64,000 nucleotides of DNA, taken from the NCBI RefSeq assembly GCF_040907265.1, contig NZ_JBFOHP010000002.1, forward strand, positions 7,440,001-7,504,000, given 5' to 3'. A program made the translations under genes and the position numbers. Within the stretch, counting starts at the first letter, position 1, and each line of letters starts with the position of its first letter. The notes under the pieces were generated by a model, which saw nothing but the letters and a program-made list of their open reading frames with translations, was not told where the DNA came from and did not search any database. This DNA is from Streptomyces sclerotialus (lineage in GTDB: Bacteria; Actinomycetota; Actinomycetes; Streptomycetales; Streptomycetaceae). Shown in pieces: positions 42,159-51,896 of the stretch.

Positions 42159-42691
42159 CGTGCGCGGAACCGTCCGGACCCATGACGGGGACGGAGGCCC
42201 GGCCTCCGTCCGCGGCCCGGGCGAGCGTACCGGTGCTGACACGGGAACTGATCGCCCAGAACCACACCGAGATAGGCCGCGCCGACGGCAAGGCGTCCGT
42301 CCTGCTCGCGACCGGTGGCTCCTTGCTCGGTCTGCTCCTCATGCGTCGGCCGGCGGGCACCTCGTGGACCGTCCCGCTGTGGTGGGCGGCGGTCATCGGC
42401 GCGACCGGTGCGCTGCTGCTGCTCCTGATGGCCCTGGTGCCACGCCGGGGGGCCACGTTGCGCGGCAGTGCACAGGTGCTGGCGTACTACGAGGACGTGG
42501 TCCGGGCCGAGAGCAGGGCCGAGCTGTCGGTGGCGCTGCGGCTCGACGGACAGGACCCGCAAGCACGGTTGTCCCGTGCGCTGACGGGCACCAGCCGGAT
42601 CGCGCACGTCAAGAACATGTATGTGCGCTGGGCCGTGCTGTTGCTCTTCCCGGCGGTCACCGCCATGCTGCTGGCACTCGCACCCGGCTGA
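42155..42691 (+). CDS. PycTM-like membrane effector (DUF5706 candidate)
   Basis: The 178-residue protein has three hydrophobic segments at about 47-63, 74-95 and 158-176. The N-terminal segment ELIAQNHTEIGRADGKASVLL is the pattern of the DUF5706 Pycsar effectors, where an RADxKAS-type motif precedes the first membrane helix; a soluble region with YYEDVVRAESRAELS lies between helices two and three. In Pycsar, cyclic pyrimidine nucleotides trigger such effectors to disrupt the membrane. The start is GTG at 42155 in a GTGA overlap with the previous gene. Family placement rests on motif pattern only. Confidence 0.72.
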   Translation: MTCAEPSGPMTGTEARPPSAARASVPVLTRELIAQNHTEIGRADGKASVLLATGGSLLGLLLMRRPAGTSWTVPLWWAAVIGATGALLLLLMALVPRRGATLRGSAQVLAYYEDVVRAESRAELSVALRLDGQDPQARLSRALTGTSRIAHVKNMYVRWAVLLLFPAVTAMLLALAPG

Positions 42692-42727
42692 CCTCGGGCC
42701 CCGGTCGGGACGACGCCTCCCGCCCGT

Positions 42728-45700
42728 TCACCACGTATCCACGAACCCCCGCCCGCCCGCCCCCAGTTCATCCGTCCGGTACCCAGCCAGAGCCGATGTG
42801 ATCCAGTCGCGGGAGGTGGCCGGGTCGATGACTGCGTCGATCTCCAGTGCTGCCGCCGCGTTCACCGCCTTGCCGTGTTCGTAGAGTTCGGCGACGCGGG
42901 ACTCGAAGGCGTGCTGTCGCTCCTCCGGGTCGGAGATGGCTGCGAGTTCCTTGCGGTAGCCCAGGCGGACCGCGCCCTCCAGGCCCATGCCGCCCAGTTC
43001 GCCGGTCGGCCAGGCGGCGGTGGCCAAGGGGGCGCGGGTGGAGCCGCCCATCATGGCCATCGCGCCGAGGCCGTACGCCTTGCGCAGGATGAGGGAGACG
43101 ACGGGGACGCGGAGGTTGGCGCCGGTGACGAAGAGGCGGGAGAAGTGGCGTACGGTCGCGGTCCGTTCGGCGTCGGGGCCGACCATGAAGCCGGGGGTGT
43201 CGCAGAGGGCCAGGACCGGCAGGCCGAAGGCGTCGCAGAGCTGGAGGAAGCGGGCGGCCTTGTCGGCGGCGTCGCGGTCGATGGCGCCGCCGAGATGGTG
43301 GGGGTTGTTGGCCAGGAGGCCCATCGGGCGGCCGGCGATGCGGACCAGGGCGGTCACCACGCCGGTGCCGAAGCCGGCGCGAAGTTCGAGGACGGAAGCG
43401 GTGTCGGCCAGGCCGTCGATCACTCGGCGGATGGGGTACGCCCGGCGGCGGTTCGCCGGGATCGCGTGGCGGAGCAGGCGGGGGTCGGGGGACTCCCAGT
43501 CGTCGGTGGGGCCGCGGAAGTAGGAGAGGTAGCGTTTGGCGGTGCGGACCGCCTCGGGTTCGTCGGCCACGGGGATGTCGACCACGCCGTTCGGGACTTG
43601 GACGGAGAGGGGGCCGACCTCCTCGGGGGCGTACGAGCCGAGGCCGCCGCCCTCGATCATTGCCGGGCCGCCCATGCCGATCGATGCCTCGGGTGTCGCG
43701 ATCACCACGTCGCAGCAGCCCAGGAGTGCCGCGTTGCCCGCGAAGCAGCGGCCGGACGCGATGCCGACGAGGGGGACCAGCCCGCTCAGGCGGCCCATCT
43801 GGTGGAACGTCATGATGTCGAGGCCGGCGACGGATGCCGTGTCGGTGTCGCCGGGGCGGCCGCCGCCGCCCTCCGCGAAGAGGACGACGGGGAGGCGGCG
43901 TTGTTCGGCCACGGACAGCAGGCGGTCGGTCTTGCGGTGGTTGTTGTGGCCCTGGGTGCCCGCCAGCACCGTGTAGTCGTACGACATCGCCACGCACGGC
44001 GCGCCGTCGACCGTTCCGGTACCGGTGACCATGCCGTCGGCCGGGGTGGCGGCGATCAGGTCGTCGAGGGACCGGCGGCGGCGCTGCGCGGCGATGGCCA
44101 GCGCGCCGAACTCCGTGAAGCTGCCCTCGTCGCACAGGTCGGCGATGTTCTCGCGGGCCGTCCGGCGGCCGAGCGTGTGCCGCTTGGCGACCGCCTCCGG
44201 GCGCTGTGCGTCCAGTCCGGCCGCGTGCCGTGCCAGCGCCTCGGCCAGGTCAGGGCGGATGGTGTCCGGGTCCGCTTCCGTGGCCGCGGTCTCGTCGGCC
44301 GTGCCGCCGTCGGCCGGTTCCAGGGCCACCAGGGGCCGGCCTTCGGCGGTGGTGTCACCGACCGCCGCACGGACGGAGCGCACGGTGCCCGCGGTCGGTG
44401 CGGTCAGTACGTGCTCCATCTTCATCGCTTCGAGGACGAGGAGCTGTTGGCCCGCCCGTACGGTGTCGCCCGGGGCCACGTCGACGCTGACGACGGTGGC
44501 GGCCATGGGGGCGGTGACCGTGCCCTCGTCGGTGTCCGCTGCCGGCGGCGTTTCGTCGGGCTCGGTGAGCAGTTCGTGCAGGTGATCGGTCACCCATGAG
44601 GTATGGACGCCGCCCGCCTGGAACGCGGGATGGCCGAGGACGGCACGCAGCAGTGGTATGCCCGTCCGTACGCCCTCCACCGTGAATTCGGCGAGGGCCT
44701 GCCGGGCCCGTTCGCAGGCCGCCGCGAAGTCCGGTGCCGGGACACGCGTGACCACCTTCGCCAGCAGTGGGTCGTAGCGCGCGCCGACGGTGAGGCCGCC
44801 GTGCGCTCCGGTGTCCACCCGGACGCCGGGACCGGTCGGTACTTCGAAGCGGGTGAGCGTGCCGGCCGCGCCGCGTACCGTACCGTCCTTGGCCGTCACC
44901 TCGGCGTTCACCCGCGCCTGTACGGCGAAGCCGCGCGGTGCGGGCGGGCCGTCGGCCAGTCCCAGGTCCGCCAGCGTGGCGCCCGCCGCCAGCCGCAGCT
45001 GTACGTCGACGAGGTCGATGCCCGTCACTTCTTCGGTGACGGTGTGCTCGACCTGGAGGCGTGGGTTGGCCTCCATGAAGTGGAACTCCTCGCCACGTAC
45101 GAGGTATTCGAAGGTGCCGACGCCCGTGTACCCCACTTCGCGGGCCATGCGGAGGGCGCAGTCCAGGAGGCGGTCGCGGACGCTCGCCGGGAGTGCGGGC
45201 GCGGGCGCGATCTCGATGAGTTTCTGGTGGCGGCGCTGGGCCGAGCAGTCCCGTTCCCACACGTGGGTGACCGTGCCCGTGGCGTCGCCGACGACCTGTA
45301 CCTCGATGTGCCGTGCGCCGGTCAGCAGCCGCTCGACGTACAGGTCACCGCGGCCGAAGCCCGCTGCGGCCTCCGAGCGGCAGCGTTCCCACACCTCGGC
45401 GAGTTCGGTGGCGTCCCGCGCCGCGCGCATGCCCCGGCCGCCGCCCCCGCCGAGCGCCTTGACCATCACCGGGCCGCCGGCGCCCGGCCCTTCGGCCAGG
45501 AATGCGTGGGCCTCGTCGAGGGTGGTGGGGCCGGTGGTGCCCGGCAGGACGGGTACGTCCAGGGACTGGGCCAGGGTGCGGGCGCGTGCCTTGTCGCCGA
45601 AGAGGCCGAGCACGTCGGGGGAGGGGCCGACGAAGGTGACGCCCGCCTGCGCGCAGGCCCGTGCGAAGCCGGCGTCCTCGCTCAGGAACCCGTAACCGGG

Positions 45701-45937
45701 GTGCACGTACGCGCAGTCGGTGTCCCGCGCGGCGGACAGCAGGGCCGTCGCGTCGAGGTAGGCGGCGGGCCCCGTGCCGGGCAGCGGGCGCGCCTCGTCG
45801 GCGAGCCGGACGTGCGGGGCCGCCGCATCGTCCTCGGCGTACACCGCGACGCTGCGCAGTCCGGCCCCGGCGGCGGCCCGCACCACCCGGACGGCGATCT
45901 CCCCGCGATTGGCGACGAGCACGGCAGCTGACCCCAT
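42728..45937 (-). CDS. single-chain acyl-CoA carboxylase (biotin carboxylase, BCCP and carboxyltransferase domains)
   Basis: The 1069-residue protein joins three domains. Residues 1-450 are biotin carboxylase (VLVANRGEIAVRVVRAAAG, then VKALGGGGGRGMRAARD and EFHFMEANPRLQVEHTVTE). About 470-545 is a biotin carrier domain with the biotinyl-lysine motif EAMKMEHV near 507. About 570-1069 is an acyl-CoA carboxyltransferase (GSFTEFGALAIAAQRRRRSL, LCDTPGFMVGPDAERTATVR). Most actinobacterial acyl-CoA carboxylases have separate alpha and beta chains; a one-chain enzyme resembles the long-chain acyl-CoA carboxylases. It faces a TetR regulator and an acyl-CoA synthetase gene. The acyl substrate is not clear. 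Confidence 0.9.
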   Translation of the reverse strand: MGSAAVLVANRGEIAVRVVRAAAGAGLRSVAVYAEDDAAAPHVRLADEARPLPGTGPAAYLDATALLSAARDTDCAYVHPGYGFLSEDAGFARACAQAGVTFVGPSPDVLGLFGDKARARTLAQSLDVPVLPGTTGPTTLDEAHAFLAEGPGAGGPVMVKALGGGGGRGMRAARDATELAEVWERCRSEAAAGFGRGDLYVERLLTGARHIEVQVVGDATGTVTHVWERDCSAQRRHQKLIEIAPAPALPASVRDRLLDCALRMAREVGYTGVGTFEYLVRGEEFHFMEANPRLQVEHTVTEEVTGIDLVDVQLRLAAGATLADLGLADGPPAPRGFAVQARVNAEVTAKDGTVRGAAGTLTRFEVPTGPGVRVDTGAHGGLTVGARYDPLLAKVVTRVPAPDFAAACERARQALAEFTVEGVRTGIPLLRAVLGHPAFQAGGVHTSWVTDHLHELLTEPDETPPAADTDEGTVTAPMAATVVSVDVAPGDTVRAGQQLLVLEAMKMEHVLTAPTAGTVRSVRAAVGDTTAEGRPLVALEPADGGTADETAATEADPDTIRPDLAEALARHAAGLDAQRPEAVAKRHTLGRRTARENIADLCDEGSFTEFGALAIAAQRRRRSLDDLIAATPADGMVTGTGTVDGAPCVAMSYDYTVLAGTQGHNNHRKTDRLLSVAEQRRLPVVLFAEGGGGRPGDTDTASVAGLDIMTFHQMGRLSGLVPLVGIASGRCFAGNAALLGCCDVVIATPEASIGMGGPAMIEGGGLGSYAPEEVGPLSVQVPNGVVDIPVADEPEAVRTAKRYLSYFRGPTDDWESPDPRLLRHAIPANRRRAYPIRRVIDGLADTASVLELRAGFGTGVVTALVRIAGRPMGLLANNPHHLGGAIDRDAADKAARFLQLCDAFGLPVLALCDTPGFMVGPDAERTATVRHFSRLFVTGANLRVPVVSLILRKAYGLGAMAMMGGSTRAPLATAAWPTGELGGMGLEGAVRLGYRKELAAISDPEERQHAFESRVAELYEHGKAVNAAAALEIDAVIDPATSRDWITSALAGYRTDELGAGGRGFVDTW

Positions 45938-45977
45938 CGATCAAGCACCTCCACGCTGAGACGGCGCTGTCATGCTC

Positions 45978-46006
45978 ATTGACATTGGCGTCAACGTCAA
46001 TATGGT
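45978..46006 (+). promoter_or_regulatory. TetR operator overlapping a leaderless promoter
   Basis: A 24-base palindrome lies at 45978-46001 (ATTGAC-n-TTG-n-CG-n-CAA-n-GTCAAT; 20 of 24 bases symmetrical). Its left end includes TTGACA (45979-45984), and TATGGT (46001-46006) follows after 16 bases. The -10 lies six bases before the GTG at 46013, so the TetR transcript is probably leaderless and blocked by its own product. The same site would control the divergent carboxylase. Confidence 0.8.
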
Positions 46007-46012
46007 CGAGGC

Positions 46013-46753
46013 GTGGCACGCAGAGAGCAGTCCGCACCCGCCTCCCGACGGTCGCCGGAGCCTCCGGAGCCGCCCGCGCGCGGCCACCGGCCCTGGGCGA
46101 CCCGTACCGCCCGCGACCGCAGCGACACGCCCGTACGGCACCGGCTGCTGGACGCCGCCGAAGCGGTCTTCGCGCGCCGCGGCTACGGGCCCGCGACCAT
46201 CGCCGACATCGCCGCCGAGGCGCAGCTGTCCCGGGCGGGCTTCTACGTCTACTTCGCCTCCAAGGAAGAGGTCTTCCGGGTGCTCGCCGTGCGGGTACGG
46301 GACGCCTTCCTCGCCGCGCAGGAGGTGCCGGACACCGACCCGGACGACGTCCGCGCGGTCGCACACGACTCCACCGCCGCCTTCATCGCGGCGTACGCCG
46401 GTCATCTGCCGCTGCTCCGGCTGATCGAGCAGCAGGCGCAAGGGGACCGGGAGCTGCGCGAGTTGTGGCAGGAGATCAGCGAGCGGCCCACCCGCCGTAC
46501 GGCGCGCTACATCCGGCGGCTGGCCGCGGCGGGTGCACTGGCGCCCGTGGCCGACGCGCTGGCGGTGGCCCGCGCGGTGGGCGGGATGAGCGTCCGGTTC
46601 GCCCGGGTGGTCGCCGAGGACCCGGACGCGTACGAGGCCGCCGTACGGGACGTCACCGCGATGTACCTGCACCTGCTCGGCGTACCGGGACCGGCGCCGC
46701 AGCCCCGCACCGCACCGCCGCACGAGGGACACCAGGCGATACCGGAGGAGTAG
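46013..46753 (+). CDS. TetR-family regulator of the acyl-CoA locus
   Basis: The 246-residue protein has an Arg/Pro-rich N-terminal extension of about 40 residues and then the TetR helix-turn-helix: RLLDAAEAVFARRGYGPATI, then ADIAAEAQLSRAGFYVYFAS. The C-terminal ligand-binding region is all helical. It lies between a divergent acyl-CoA carboxylase gene and a downstream acyl-CoA synthetase gene (2 bases apart), so an acyl-CoA is the likely ligand. The GTG start is leaderless by promoter position. A palindrome overlapping its promoter suggests self-repression. Confidence 0.88.
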   Translation: MARREQSAPASRRSPEPPEPPARGHRPWATRTARDRSDTPVRHRLLDAAEAVFARRGYGPATIADIAAEAQLSRAGFYVYFASKEEVFRVLAVRVRDAFLAAQEVPDTDPDDVRAVAHDSTAAFIAAYAGHLPLLRLIEQQAQGDRELRELWQEISERPTRRTARYIRRLAAAGALAPVADALAVARAVGGMSVRFARVVAEDPDAYEAAVRDVTAMYLHLLGVPGPAPQPRTAPPHEGHQAIPEE

Positions 46754-46755
46754 CA

Positions 46756-48408
<1,653 letters not shown>

Positions 48409-49078
48409 ACTCCCGCTGACCGCCCTTGAAGAGGAGCCCGGCGGCCTCGAACGCCGGGTCCGCCGCGGTCCCCGCCACGTACGGGATCGCGATGCAGCGC
48501 ATACCGGCCCGGCGCGCGGCCTCGGCCCCGGGCGGGGCGTCCTCCAGTACGACGCAGCTCTCCGGCGCCACGCCCAGCCGCCGGGCCGCCTCCAGGAAGA
48601 CGTCGGGCTCGGGCTTGCCGCGCCCCACCTCCTCGGCCGACACCCGGGTGCCGAGCCAGGCGTCCAGGTCCGTGCCCTTCAGCACGGCGTCGATCGCGGC
48701 CCGGGACGAGCCGGACGCCACCGCGACCGGGTGCCCCGCCGCGTGCAGCTGCTCCACGAAAGCCCGCATCTCCGGGAAGACCTCGGTCCGCGCCCCGGCC
48801 AGCTCCAGGTAGATCTCGTTCTTCCCGGCCAGCAGCTCGCTCACGGGCGCCTCGATCCCGTACTCCTTCTTGAGGATCTCCAGCGTCTCGCGCGTCCCGA
48901 TACCGATGAACCGCGTGTGGTGCTCCCAGGTGAAGTCGGTGACTCCGTACCGGGCCAGCAGCCGGCGCCCGGCCTCGTAGTAGTTGGGCTCGCTGTCGAC
49001 GAGGGTGCCGTCGAGGTCGAAGACGACAGGGGTGCGGGAGGGGTCGGTGCTCATGCCCCCAGCATGCCAAGCCCGCGG

Positions 49079-49558
49079 TCAGCGCGCCGCCGCGGCTCCG
49101 CCGACGTCCTCGACCAGCGGCAGCAGCCGGTGCGGCACGCGCTCGCGCAGCGCCACCTCCGTACGGGTCCGCACCACACCCGGCATGTTGATCAGCCGCT
49201 GGATCACGTCCTCCAGATGCGCCGCGTCCCGCGCCACCACCTTGGCGAGCAGGTCGCCGCCGCCCGTCGTCGAGAAGGCTTCGATGATCTGCGGCACCTC
49301 GGCCAGCAGGGCCGCGACCTCCTCCAGGTGGCCCTGGGTGACCTCGATGTGGGCGAAGGCGGTCACGGGGTGTCCGAGCGCCGCGGGGGACAGCCGCGGT
49401 CCGTACGCGGTGATCACGCCGTCCCGCTCCAGCCGGTCCAGGCGCGCCTGCACCGTGCCGCGTGCCACGCCGAGGATGCGCGCGTACTCGCGCACGCTCG
49501 TCCGCGGCTGCTCCAGCAGCAGCCGGAGGATCCGGGCGTCGAGTGCGTCCACGGCCAT
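49079..49558 (-). CDS. Lrp/AsnC-family regulator
   Basis: The 159-residue protein has the Lrp helix-turn-helix (LDARILRLLLEQPRTSVREY, then ARILGVARGTVQARLDRLER) and a C-terminal RAM domain (GHPVTAFAHIEVTQGHLEEV, with RTRTEVALRERV). Lrp proteins respond to amino acids or related ligands and bind as octamers or dimers. The ATG giving MAVDALDARIL is chosen; a longer frame upstream has no family similarity. It is divergent from the Zur-like gene and 24 bases after the HAD gene start on the same strand. Confidence 0.9.
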   Translation of the reverse strand: MAVDALDARILRLLLEQPRTSVREYARILGVARGTVQARLDRLERDGVITAYGPRLSPAALGHPVTAFAHIEVTQGHLEEVAALLAEVPQIIEAFSTTGGGDLLAKVVARDAAHLEDVIQRLINMPGVVRTRTEVALRERVPHRLLPLVEDVGGAAAAR

Positions 49559-49686
49559 GAGGGACGGCCTCCTTACGGGCAGTGCGGATGCGGGCCGGTC
49601 GGCCGCCGCTCTCCAGTCTGCGGGGTGCCCTTCCGGCCTGCGACAGCGGGGCGGGGCCACGCCGGGACGCCGGGAACCTGTCCGCA

Positions 49687-49722
49687 TAGACGTGGAAATC
49701 ATTTTCATTTAGGCTCCTCCGT
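49687..49722 (+). promoter_or_regulatory. Zur box inside a leaderless promoter
   Basis: TGGAAATCATTTTCA (49693-49707) is an imperfect 15-base palindrome matching the actinobacterial Zur box. It sits in the 17-base spacer between TAGACG (49687-49692) and TAGGCT (49710-49715). The start codon follows seven bases later and no Shine-Dalgarno sequence is present, so the transcript is probably leaderless. Confidence 0.78.
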
Positions 49723-50136
49723 ATGACCGGTACCGGACCTTCGCCGACGCGGAACACCCCGCAGCGGGCCGCGGTGCTACGGGCACTCGGCAGCTGCCCG
49801 GACTTCGTCTCGGCCCAGATGCTGCACGCCCGCCTGGTCACCGCGGACTGCGCGGTGGGCCTCACCACGGTCTACCGCGCGCTCCGTCAGCTCCAGGCCG
49901 CCGGCCGGGTCGACGTCGTACGCGACGAGACCGGCGAGCGGCTCTACCGCAGACGGGGCGCGCAGGGGCACCAGCACTACCTCCTGTGCCGCAGGTGCGG
50001 ACGCAGCCGGCCGGTCGACGCGGGCGTGGTCGAGCGGTGGGCCGAACAGGTCGCGGAGACCAGTGGGTACGCCGAGGTGGAACACACCGTCGAACTCACC
50101 GGCGTCTGCGGCCGCTGCCGGGCCACCGCCCGCTGA
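49723..50136 (+). CDS. Fur-family regulator, probably Zur-like
   Basis: The 137-residue protein has a winged helix (TPQRAAVLRALGSCPDFVSA, then GLTTVYRALRQLQAAGRVDV) and a metal-binding dimerisation domain with GHQHYLLCRRCGRS and a C-terminal CGRCRA, which give the structural CxxC...CxxC zinc site and the histidines of a sensory site. LTTVYRAL is the Zur form of the recognition helix. A Zur box in its own promoter suggests self-regulation by zinc. It may be a second Zur paralogue; no zinc transporter gene is adjacent. Confidence 0.85.
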   Translation: MTGTGPSPTRNTPQRAAVLRALGSCPDFVSAQMLHARLVTADCAVGLTTVYRALRQLQAAGRVDVVRDETGERLYRRRGAQGHQHYLLCRRCGRSRPVDAGVVERWAEQVAETSGYAEVEHTVELTGVCGRCRATAR

Positions 50137-50324
50137 CCCCACGGTACTCACCGGCGCCCTGGGCCCCGGCCGTTCGGCGGAATTCCCCACGTTCACCGGG
50201 GCGCTACCGGGTGTTGGCCCTGAGCCACCCGGCCGTCACCTTCTCAGGGCATGGGTGGAGGTGGGACCGACGCGGCTCCTGCCGGGGAGCCGCGCGGACA
50301 GGATCGGACAGGAGTGTGGTCCCG

Positions 50325-50462
50325 GTGGGTGACATCCTTTGCGCGGTACTGGCGAAAGCCGGTCTCGCCATAGCCGAGGCGATCATCACCCGAGTCGTCA
50401 TCGAACTGTGTACCGCCTACGTACGCAAGTACCGTGCGGACGCGGCGATGGCGCCGGCGTGA
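50325..50462 (+). CDS. 45-residue hydrophobic peptide of unknown function
   Basis: A short frame begins with GTG at 50325, ten bases after an AGGAG sequence, and encodes a peptide with an amphipathic helix (GDILCAVLAKAGLAIAEAII) and a basic tail (YVRKYRADA). I do not recognise it, and the gap around it has no other gene. Codon use is typical of the region. It may be a small membrane-associated peptide or a chance frame. Confidence 0.4.
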   Translation: MGDILCAVLAKAGLAIAEAIITRVVIELCTAYVRKYRADAAMAPA

Positions 50463-50528
50463 GACGACCGGCACACGCAGGCCGCACCGTGGCCTGTGTG
50501 TGCCCGAACCTCCTGAACGTGCCCGGCG

Positions 50529-51896
50529 TCAGCGGCCGGTGAGCGCCCGCCCGGTCGGGATGTGCAGCTCGCCCTCCCGCAGCCGGCCGGTCGCCCACAT
50601 GCTCACCAGGCCCGTCAGGGCGAGGTAACCACAGGCGAGCCAGGGCGTGCCCGAGCCCAGCGCGAGCAGCGCCGTCATGATCAGCGGCGTGATCCCCGAG
50701 GCGAAGATGCCGGACATCTGGTAGACGAACGACATCCCCGTGTACCGCACCGGAGTGGCGAACAGGGCGGCGAACAGCGTGCCTTGGGCCCCGTAGAACG
50801 ACGCGTGCACCAGCCCCAGGGTGAGCAGCAGCGCCACCGCGAACGCCCAGGCGCCGCCCGTACCGAAGAGCCAGAACGCGGGGAAGACGGAGACGGCGAA
50901 GGCGCCCATGCCGACGAGGTAGACGCGGCGCGCGCCCAGGCGGTCGACCGCCGCACCGGACACCGGTATCAGCGCCGCCATCACGAGGGCCGCGGCCGTC
51001 ACCGCGAGCAGCACCGCGGTGCGGTCGAGCGCCAGCGTGCCCGTCGCGTACGTGATCGCGAAGACGCCCCAGGTGTTGAAGGCGGCCCCCTCGCCCCATC
51101 GCGCCAGCATTCCGAGCACCACGTGCCGGCGGGCGGCCTTCTCACGTACCAGTTCCACCAGCGGTGCCGAGCGCGGCAGTTCCTGGAGGCGGCGCACCGC
51201 GCGGAAGGCCGGCGTCTCGTCGATCTTCAGCCGGACGGCCAGGCCGACCCCGACCAGCACCAGGCTGACCAGGAACGCGATCCGCCAGCCGTAACCGAGG
51301 AACGCGTCATCGCTGAGCACGTCGTCGAGGAGCGCGAACACCCCGGTGCCCAGGGCGAGTCCGAGCGCCAGCCCGATCTGCGGATAGCTGCCGAACCTGC
51401 CCTTACGGCCCTCGGGCCCGTACTCCACGGCCAGCAGCACGGCCCCCGCCCACTCGCCGCCCAGCGCCACGCCCTGCGCGACACGGAGGATCAGGAGCAG
51501 CGCGGGCGCAAGGATGCCGACCTGCTGGTACGTGGGCAGCAGGCCGATGAGCGCGGTGGAGACACCCATCAGCCCCATCGTGAAGGCGAGGGTCCGCTTG
51601 CGGCCGATCCGGTCGCCGATGTGCCCGAAGAGCAGGCCGCCCACGGGGCGGGCGACGAAGCCCACGGCGAACGTGGCGAAGGACAGCATCGTGCCGACCG
51701 TGCCGTTCGCCACGGGGAAGAACAGCTTGTCGAAGACCAGCCCGGCGGCCGTGGCGTACAGGAAGAAGTCGTACCACTCGACGGTGGTGCCCAGCAGGCT
51801 CGCGAGCACCACCGTCCGCAGCCGTGCGGCCGGGGCCGCCTCCTGAACCTCGTCCGGATGCGGTGGCGCCTGCGAGGGCGCGGACGCGGGGCTCAC
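50529..51896 (-). CDS. MFS transporter of the metabolite:H+ symporter (MHS) family
   Basis: The 455-residue protein has 12 predicted membrane segments. The first is preceded by LLGTTVEWYDFFLYATAAGL, the MHS signature, and the loop between helices 2 and 3 has VGGLLFGHIGDRIGRKRTLA. MHS transporters move organic acids, osmolytes or sulfonates with protons. The GTG start at 51896 overlaps the stop of the flavin monooxygenase gene (GTGA), so transport and oxidation are coupled. A taurine- or alkanesulfonate-type substrate fits the pair. Confidence 0.88.
   Translation of the reverse strand: MSPASAPSQAPPHPDEVQEAAPAARLRTVVLASLLGTTVEWYDFFLYATAAGLVFDKLFFPVANGTVGTMLSFATFAVGFVARPVGGLLFGHIGDRIGRKRTLAFTMGLMGVSTALIGLLPTYQQVGILAPALLLILRVAQGVALGGEWAGAVLLAVEYGPEGRKGRFGSYPQIGLALGLALGTGVFALLDDVLSDDAFLGYGWRIAFLVSLVLVGVGLAVRLKIDETPAFRAVRRLQELPRSAPLVELVREKAARRHVVLGMLARWGEGAAFNTWGVFAITYATGTLALDRTAVLLAVTAAALVMAALIPVSGAAVDRLGARRVYLVGMGAFAVSVFPAFWLFGTGGAWAFAVALLLTLGLVHASFYGAQGTLFAALFATPVRYTGMSFVYQMSGIFASGITPLIMTALLALGSGTPWLACGYLALTGLVSMWATGRLREGELHIPTGRALTGR

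Noticed and set aside
42768..44135. Long Arg/Pro-rich frame inside the acyl-CoA carboxylase gene
   Set aside because: Its composition is that of a frame-shifted GC-rich gene; the fused carboxylase has intact domains.
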